DNA of 64,000 nucleotides from contig JAVYIG010007182.1 in NCBI GenBank assembly GCA_035222895.1, positions 41,878-105,877 on the forward strand, in the 5' to 3' direction. This DNA comes from Strongylocentrotus droebachiensis. Lineage: Eukaryota > Echinodermata > Echinoidea > Camarodonta > Strongylocentrotidae. Below, one piece after another: positions 56,766 through 64,000 of this stretch (positions are counted from its first letter, which is position 1; every line of letters starts with the position of its first letter). A model generated the notes under the pieces. That model was not told the DNA's origin, did no database searches, and was given only the letters and a program-made list of their open reading frames with translations. The translations under genes and the position numbers were made by a program.

Positions 56766-58984
56766 GGTTGCGTTTATCGACCAAATTTTTGGCTAGAATC
56801 AGGTTTCTCAAACGTCTTTCAGGCAAATTTAGAAGTCGATAAACGCAAAGCCTTTTTTAAAGGGCTTTAGATATGGGCATATCTAAAGACACAAAAAGGT
56901 GTGTTTTGAATGTGACATACAGCCAGAATCACGTTTCTGAGAGATCGATAAACGCAAAGCTGTTTTGAACCTCACATACAAATAGGAATTCCCAGGCTAG
57001 TTTGCTTCCCGGCAGAGGCGGCGGAGCGACTTCCAAAGTGGGGGGGGGGGGGCACCAACAAAAAAGGGCACTTTCTGGGAAAAAGGGGAACCTACAAAGG
57101 GAAATCTCAAAGTGAAAATAAACAATTTTTAGACATTGGTATATAGTATATACCCCTAAAATTTGATTACATTATCAGGGATGATTTCAATATTTGTTTC
57201 TCTTTATGCATCGTATAAAATATTGCTTTTTAAAGCATCATACCTTGCAGTTGGGTGTGATGGTCGAAAAAATCATTTGCGAGCGAGGAAAAATATAAGA
57301 TTTGTGAGGTCAAAGTGCGAAAACTACATCTTATAAAGAGGAAAAAACCAATCCTCATCGGGTTATAAATAAGCACATTTTCATAACAGCAAACTGAAAA
57401 GACCTTTGATAAGTAACATAATTACAACCTCTATAAATGTGAGCGAGCGTAGCGAGCGAGCGAGCTTTGGGAGATATTGCTCTTAGTCGCTTGAAATTAG
57501 GGGCACGTTTAATGATGAGAGGAAAGGGGGACACTTATTCCAAGGGATAAGACACTTATTAGAAAATAAAAGGAGCACGTGTCAAAGTACAAAGGGTTAT
57601 TATCAGAGGTGAAAATGGGGCACTCACCAGGGATGAAAAGGCACTTATGAGAATGGAAATTGGGCATTTATCGACGGAAAAGAGGCAACCATCAGATTTT
57701 GATAGGGGCATTTATGAAAAAGGGATAGGTTCCTCATAAGAAAGGAAGAGGGGGACGTATCATTGTTAAAAAAGGTTAATTATCAGAGGTGAAAAGGGGC
57801 ACTTATCGCACCTGAAAAGGGGCAAACACCATATATGAAAGAGGCACTTATGAGAATGAAAAAGGGGCACTAATAAAAAAGGGAAATTTGCATTCGTTGA
57901 AAGAAAAGGAGCACCGATCAGATGTTGATAGGGGCATTTATTGGAGGTGAAAGGGGGCTTTTATGAAAAGCGGAAATTATGAAGGAAAAAGAGCATTTAT
58001 TAGGAAGGAAAAGGGGCACGTGTCAAAATAAAAGGGGGTGTTATTAGAGATGAAAAGAGCACTTATCAGAAGGAAAAGGGGGCACTTGTCAAATAAAACG
58101 ATTGTCTCTCAGAATTGAATAGGGTCATTTAACAGACATGAAAAGGAGCACTAGTAGGAGAATGAAAAAGGACTATTTTCATAGGTGAAAAGGGGCATTT
58201 ATGAAAAGGCGAAGGGCTCTTTGTTAAATGGGGGCACTTATCATAAGGAAAAGGGGCACTTATTAGAAAGGAAAGGGGGCACATGTGAAAATATAAGGTG
58301 CGCTTATCCGAGTTAAAAAGAGGTAGTTATTGAAAGGGAAAGGGGCACTTCTTACAAAGGAAAAGGGGCAATTGTCAAAGTAAAAGGGGCACCTCTAAGA
58401 TTTGAAAAGGGCAATTATCAGAGGTGAAGGAGGCGCTTAACAAAAGTGAAAAAGGGGCGCTTCTCGTATCCGAAAAGAGGCACTTACTAGAGATTAAAAA
58501 GGGCACTTATGAGAATGGTAAATAGACACTTATTGCAAAGGAAACTGGGAACTTGTCTGGGAAAAGAGGTACGTGTCAAAATAAAAGGGGCACATATCAG
58601 ACGTGGAAAGGAGAGGGGGCACTTTTAAAAATTAACAGGGGCACATATCAAAGTAATAGGGGCACTTTTATGTAAAAAGGGGCGCTTCTTACAAAGTTAA
58701 AGGGGCACTTTTCCCATGGAAAAGGGGGCACTTTTGGGGTACTTGAAAAAGTGGGGGGGCACTGTGCCCCCTGCCCCCCCCCCCCCCCCCGGGTCCGCCG
58801 CCTCTGCTTCCCGGGTCAAACGGCGCTGAGCAGCTGCGAAGAGACAAGTCCTTACGGTGAATCGTGAAGAGACGATAAACGCGACATCCCGCAAATCACG
58901 ATCGTATAGTGGGGTTCGATAGTGGGGTATGATAGTGGGGTACGATATGTACATATCTAGTGGCAAGCCCCAATAAACGCGCCC
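56766..58984. mobile_element. MITE-like element, GTTGCGTTTATC family, copy 2, carrying a nested hAT-like element
   Basis: Starts GGTTGCGTTTATC and ends AATAAACGCGCCC, about 425 bp once the nested 57013-58806 element is removed. Very similar to 56272-56722. The empty site lies near 40490 (AACAGACTATGATGCC). Confidence 0.72.
57013..58806. mobile_element. hAT-like element with GGGGCAC minisatellite, nested copy
   Basis: A 1794-bp element, inverted relative to 38583-39800. Ends CAGAGGCGGCGG and CCGCCGCCTCTG, with a perfect 8-bp target duplication CTTCCCGG (57005-57012 and 58807-58814). The neighbouring MITE copy holds the empty site GCTTCCCGGGTC near 56551. The interior is an array of AAAAGGGGCACTTATCAG-type units. 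Independent insertion of the same family. Confidence 0.88.
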
Positions 58985-59432
58985 ATGCCGAGGTCACATA
59001 CGGTAGCGGTCACATAATATGTTATGCCTAAATTAAATTTGTCCCGGACGCCGTAGGCCTAAGATAAATTGGTCTATGATTTTTCGTGCGATTTGGGGGG
59101 CATCGTAGGAGGCTACAACTTTGTTTTCTGTAATCGGAGACCATGCGGTGTTATCCCAGGATATCTATAACCATTTCAATCTTGTTGTTTTTTTAAGAAA
59201 TATTTCATCTGTTTCTGTTTATCCTGATCTTTGTAATTACTTTCAATCAACATACCATGTGATGTACTAACATTTATGATTTATAGCTCTATGAGTTACC
59301 TCCCATCCTATTCGATATCAATGTAATTTTATCCGTTTATAATATAAAATGAAATGAGAATCAGCCAATTTAAGAAAAAAAAACACTAAATAACACAAAA
59401 CCAAACACAGGAGCGTCATGTTTTAATCACAC

Positions 59433-59830
59433 CAGGCGCGGATCCACGAGCCGATTCTACCGGCCCGCCCCCCCCCCCCCCCTAGCCCTCCAAAACGGTT
59501 TAAAAAAATAGGATAGCAACGTAATTTAGACCCTTTTTAAAAACAAAAAAGGGGGTCCCCCCCAAAAAAAAAAAAAAAAAGTGGTCCTCATCTCCAGCCT
59601 CCCCCCCTCCCCCTATCATACACCAGCCGCTGAGTCGGCGCAATTTTTTTCCTCAAAAACTGGACCCCTCAAAAAAAACCAAAAAACAAACAAAATGTGT
59701 TTTATACCCCCCCCCCCCCTCCCCCCGCTTAATTGCCGTTCGCCGGCTGGCTGATACGCCGCTAAACATTTTCTCCTGATTTGCCCCCCCCCCCCCCCCA
59801 CCCTCTTGCCGCCGGCTGGATCCGCCCCTG
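59433..59830. mobile_element. hAT-like non-autonomous element, 398 bp
   Basis: Ends CAGGCGCGGATCCA and TGGATCCGCCCCTG, flanked by AATCACAC and AATCATAC (7 of 8 match). The interior is C-run-rich and includes CAGCCGCTGAGTCGGCGCAA. Non-coding. Confidence 0.75.
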
Positions 59831-60071
59831 AATCATACGCATATATTTGGTACAGTTATAAAACGCTAATCATGCATGTAGACAATAAAGAGAATTGCAA
59901 CCTATTTTACAAGACAAAGTCCATATTCGTAAGGAATATAAGAGCCAATTGCTGGGAATACCACATGGAATATTCCATTGAGTTCTATCAAAATAATGAC
60001 GTCAATGTCACGTACTTGACAGGGGCGGATCCATGATTTTCCTAAGGGTGGGGGTGGGGGGCAGTGGGGGG

Positions 60072-60251
60072 CAGTGGCGGATCCAGGGGGGCCCAGGGGC
60101 CTGGCCCCCTCCCCTTGAGAAAAAAATCATGTAAAAACCACGTGATTCTTACCTTTTTAGGGGGTTGGGCCCTCCCCCCTGGCGCTCAAGGGGGGGTCGG
60201 GTGCAAATTTTTAAATTTTCGAGGACCCCCCCCCCAAAAAAAGTGCTCACT

Positions 60252-60288
<37 letters not shown>

Positions 60289-60388
60289 ACTGAGCGACTT
60301 TTCGGCAGGCACGATTTTCAAATTTTCGGGAGCAAAAAAAGAAAAAAAGTTGGGCCCCCTCCCCTAAGAAATCCTGGATCCGCGCCTG
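60072..60388. mobile_element. hAT-like non-autonomous element, 317 bp
   Basis: Ends CAGTGGCGGATCCAGG and CCTGGATCCGCGCCTG, flanked by GTGGGGGG and GCGGGGGG (7 of 8 match). Contains a 36-C run. It sits beside another CAGGGGCGGATCCA end at 60020, so elements are stacked here. Confidence 0.72.
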
Positions 60389-61164
60389 GCGGGGGGCGTG
60401 AAATGTATAAAATTGCGAGTTACCTTAAGATGCTCTATAGTTATGGTACGTCATTCTGAGGCAATTCTGAATGCCTAACATGCACATTTATGTGAACATT
60501 TCTGCGCTTTTCTCCTGCATTTCACCGACAAATCAATCAAAATGACAAGTTCAGCAATGGCGTAGTTTGAACATCTATTTTCGAGGGGGGGGCATGCGTC
60601 GGCAAAGGGAAAGCTCCTATTCCATTTGCATAGGGAATTACGTGTAGGGTCTATTTTTCCAGCAATAAACAATCAAATGCATCTTCTTTTTTATATGACA
60701 AAAACAGTGTCGATGTGTTATATTAGTGCCCTTTTGTGGGGCATTAATCCTCATTACTTTCATTTATGGCGAAGGTACCCTAGTTGATAAGCATAGTAGC
60801 GTACACATGCTTTAGCAGTCACGTAAAAACACACTTTGTCAAATTATTATTCAATAAAATCTGAGAATGTATACTATAATCTAGATCTATTATTTTAAAA
60901 TATTTTTTAAATAATTCCATAAATTGGGGTAAAACAAAAATATTCCAACTATATGAGCGACAGTGTAGGTACGTAAATATGAGCTTTCATAACATTTTGA
61001 AATGCACTTATCTAATTGATTTAAACGATGACATTAACATCTACCACAGTGTCACATAGAGAGATAAGAATACGAATACAATATATGCACTACGATATGT
61101 TATTTATACGACGCCTAAAGATACTAAGGAAAATGACACACAGAATCAGCTCCATTCTATTTTG

Positions 61165-62100
61165 CGTGTCATATATTATTATTATTTATTTTTTATTATT
61201 ATTTTATTTGGCAGAAAACACATGATATCAAAATACGGATTTGAAAACAATTAATTAATAGCAAATCACACAAAAATACATGAAAACTGGGAGCACCCGG
61301 CTGTGCTGCCAGGCCTTGGGCCAAGTTAACCAAATAACTATAGTCCGCAGACCGCCCTCACCAATATCCCAACCAGATGCATCCAGTGTTGCAGATTTAT
61401 GTGACAAGGACAATATAAGAGATTGTACATGTACCACATTTAAATAATCAAAATGCATCAAGACAAAGCTTCAAATTTCCCCATGGTTGCATCACAAGCC
61501 GGAGGCTCATGACCACACGAGCAGAAAAAATTGGCACATTATGATTATAGGGGAAATTTTGTATCCGGAGTGTGACTCAACCCTAAAAAAACATATATAA
61601 CTTTACATGTATAACACGTCATACATATACAAAGACCATGCAAAATGTGACATAACAACAGTGATAATATTGCACAGATAAAGTAAATGCATTTATACGT
61701 GTTATTAAAGGAAAATTGCATGAAAGTTGAAAGAACTAACTCAGTCGAGGTTAAAATCACTGAATAGGGAATATACATGTAGAAACATAAGGTGATAAAG
61801 GTCATTCAATAATCTATGGACCAAGTGAATAGTAACTTATTAAGTTCAGGTGAAATCTATGGAAGATATGTATTAACAAAATATGAGTTAAAACTGCTGT
61901 AGCATGTTGGCAGGCCAGCTTATTAAAATAGACATGTATAACTACAAAACATTCTTCTAATAATTATATTGCACTGCTAAGCTAAATATCTGAGATTTCA
62001 TAATAGTATTGAAAATTTAAAGTAATGACTCAACTGAGAGGGAACATTAAAATTTAATGGTGCCTTTATAATAACATTTTACTCTACCCCTACAGAAATA
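61165..62100. other. Insertion of about 0.9 kb in unit 4 flank, no gene
   Basis: Interrupts sequence that is continuous at 44470-44510. Begins with ATT-rich sequence and has no recognisable coding content; possibly an unidentified LINE or SINE fragment. Confidence 0.45.
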
Positions 62101-62721
62101 TACGTGATAAGGAGAGTTTCTCTCACTGTATCAAATTCTACATGTACAGTATTACATACAATTATCATTGAGACAAAAAATTATTATCTGGTTACAATTA
62201 TACAGATGTATGTTTTGAAGTGTTACATGTAGTAAAGCTAATAACAAACGAAACTATATTACAATTGTAAAAATGTATTGAAAAAGGCAAAAATCAAAGA
62301 CGTGGTAGTTTATAATATTTTACTCTTTTAAAATAGTCTCAGTAATATACAGTAATCAGGATAATAATTCATTGCTTGACTAATAAGTATTTACCAAACT
62401 AAACACGTGTTCTTATGTGCAGGAAAATCAGCTGAAAATAATGACGGTGACTACCACAGAAGCCTATTTTCATGTACGTTGCTCATAATTCAAAAATCAA
62501 CATGAACATGAAATTTATTTTCCAATAATAAACTCATAACAATAGGTATAAAAAGTTCTATACCATAACATAAAAGTATGGAAGGAACCAGAAAAACAAA
62601 AACAATACTGTTTAGGTACACATTTGGAATGTCACATGAGGTAAAGCTAATAGCAAACTATAATACAATTGTAAAAAATGCATTGAGAAAGTCAGTTTAT
62701 TATATTTTACTAATTTAAAAG

Positions 62722-63015
62722 TTACTTTTTAGGTGCTTTCTTGAAGCAAGATGTGTATGACTTCGACCACAGTGGGAGATCATTCCATAAAGAACTGTCT
62801 ACATAATTTCGTTTGGTTGTTCTGGCCTCTGGTATATTCAAGTTATTTGTATTATTTTTGCCTTGTAACATTGAATACATGTATAGTGATTTTAATCTAA
62901 AAAGCATCACGTAATTCTTATCCTGATGATTTATATTCCGTTGAGACAGCGGAAATATCAATAAATTGTATTTATGTTGCAGCCATCCAGTTTCTAATTT
63001 GAAATCACAGTCCAC
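62722..63015 (-). pseudogene. LINE ORF2 C-terminal tail relic (unit 4)
   Basis: Open over 97 codons on the minus strand. The end reads EARTTKRNYVDSSLWNDLP and then FKKAPKK, matching the RT-tail pattern R-T..WN-LP..FK-lK common in CR1/L2-like elements. The homologous relic at 20230-20560 is more decayed. Confidence 0.65.
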
Positions 63016-63961
63016 TCGTGTGATGATTACTTTTTGAGAGTTTCTTCATTGGCATAAACTGAATAAAATAACTTGATGCTATACTATTGCATGGGCTGCC
63101 CTGATTATCCCTTTGATTGAGATTACAATCATTAAAGAGTAAAGTGATATAATAAGCTAATATTATCTTCTTATACTGTAGGCATTGAAGGCATAGAAGG
63201 AGAGTTGAACTACTACTACTCTCCATATTTGTGTATTTAATATTGTTATGGAAATAAACACAATATATTGCACAAAAATTAGGAATTTTGTAGGTCAATT
63301 ACTAGGCCTTTGTCATATATTTGATGCTTGGAATTATAAAAAAACATACTCAAAATAGATCATTACAATTAAATGCACAAATTTGCCAATAACGATTGCA
63401 ATTTCGAAAATTAATTTTATTCCTAGACTACCCCCCCCCCCCCCCAAAAAAAAAAGTCAAATTAAATACGATATAAATATGGACTTACCATTCGATTTAC
63501 ATTTAATTCTTAATAAATTAATTCCTTAAAACTCAGTTATTTCAGCAGATGAGAATGCCGGTTTAACGTTTAAGGTGTGAACAAATTGATATTCTTGAAA
63601 GAAAAATAGGGTACCATTTACATGCTATGAATCTCCATCATCACCATTAAGATCTTCATGACGCTGCAGTGATGATGATGCTATACCCATTTCCTCAATA
63701 TTGGTAATGAGTTCAATCTACTATCAAAACAAGCTAATCATGCGACGAAAAGTGTGTTTATAGCTCTGTAAAGAGGCCCTTTATAAATGATAATGGTAGT
63801 AAAATTAATGTATAAAATAACACGTTTTTGAGAGTGATGATATTTAGAAAAAAATATTGTCGCTGTCGTCGCCTTCGATATTAATTCTCCGGTTTTTAAG
63901 AAAGGAAGCTCCACGGTGGTTGGCTTTTGAAAGAGCTTGGTCTGGTTTCTGATGTCATCTG

Positions 63962-64000
63962 TCAGTTGCCTTGGTAACCGCGTCTCTGCATGTTTTCCAT
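63962..64000 (-). CDS. Egalitarian/EXD1-like copy 5, 3' end of last exon (partial)
   Basis: The final 12 codons and stop of a fifth paralogue, cut by the window edge. Minus strand reads MENMQRRGYQGN then TGA, aligned with gene 2's exon 6 end (MESIQKRRQQGGNQGN, TGA). Sequence downstream (63600-63961) also matches the gene 2 3' flank. Like gene 2 it keeps the stop and lacks the acidic tail. Confidence 0.75.
   Translation of the reverse strand: MENMQRRGYQGN

Larger units (their letters stand above)
59100..60690. repeat. Duplicated flank block (pairs with 26230-27240)
   Basis: Colinear with 26230-27240, enlarged by at least two insertions (59433-59830, 60072-60388). Confidence 0.65.

Noticed and set aside
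58697..58966. Open frames at 56479-56703 and 58697-58966 starting MPLDMYISYPTI
   Set aside because: They are repeats of the same MITE right end, one running into the nested element; no evidence of coding.

Overview
This window is eukaryotic nuclear DNA. It is AT-rich, with spliced genes (GT-AG introns up to about 4 kb), a Pol III type tRNA gene, tRNA-derived SINEs, LINE relics, many small DNA transposons, and long homopolymer and microsatellite tracts. Gene content and repeat style (CTAG-rich tracts, CAGGGGCGGATCC-type transposon ends, LINE tails reading GCGCTATATAA followed by ATT repeats) fit a marine invertebrate deuterostome, most likely an echinoderm such as a sea urchin. That assignment is inference from style, not from a search.

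The main content is a head-to-tail tandem array of at least five paralogous genes, all on the minus strand, that encode proteins with an Egalitarian/EXD1-like DEDDy 3'-5' exonuclease fold. EXD1 is a piRNA-biogenesis factor and Egalitarian an RNA-transport adaptor. Copies: gene 1 (10011-15442), gene 2 (20743-25841), gene 3 (31473-38005), gene 4 (45519-53537), and the 3' end of gene 5 (63962-64000, cut by the window edge). Each complete copy has six coding exons with the same phases (1,1,0,0,2), and exons 2-4 are almost constant in length (126 or 129, 143 and 81 nt). Joined by hand, all four give a reading frame divisible by three: 382, 465, 639 (one internal TAG) and 591 residues.

The copies differ mainly at their two ends. 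Gene 2 has the full N-terminus, with two folded segments. Gene 1 lacks the first. Genes 3 and 4 have lost all or most of the second and carry a protein-coding minisatellite there instead: about 45 pentapeptide units in gene 3, and AVQKTIQT/ATGAS cassettes in gene 4. Genes 3 and 4 also have an acidic C-terminal tail where genes 2 and 5 stop. Gene 3 has a nonsense codon in its array and substitutions at conserved exonuclease positions.

Layout: 1-10 kb has one tRNA-Ser(CGA) gene at 4.6 kb, a minisatellite at 1.2-1.8 kb and a foldback element at 8.3-8.6 kb, with no recognised protein gene. From 10 kb on, each gene is followed (rising coordinates) by 5-10 kb of flank that is itself duplicated between units and hit by unit-specific transposons. 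Comparison of paralogous sites shows clean insertions: a TTAA-type element in gene 2 intron 1, a 189-bp element in gene 3 intron 3, hAT-like elements with 8-bp target duplications that carry a GTGCCCC minisatellite, and one of these nested inside an older MITE. Exon coordinates were read by eye from splice consensus and paralogue alignment; no search, RNA data or alignment program was available.
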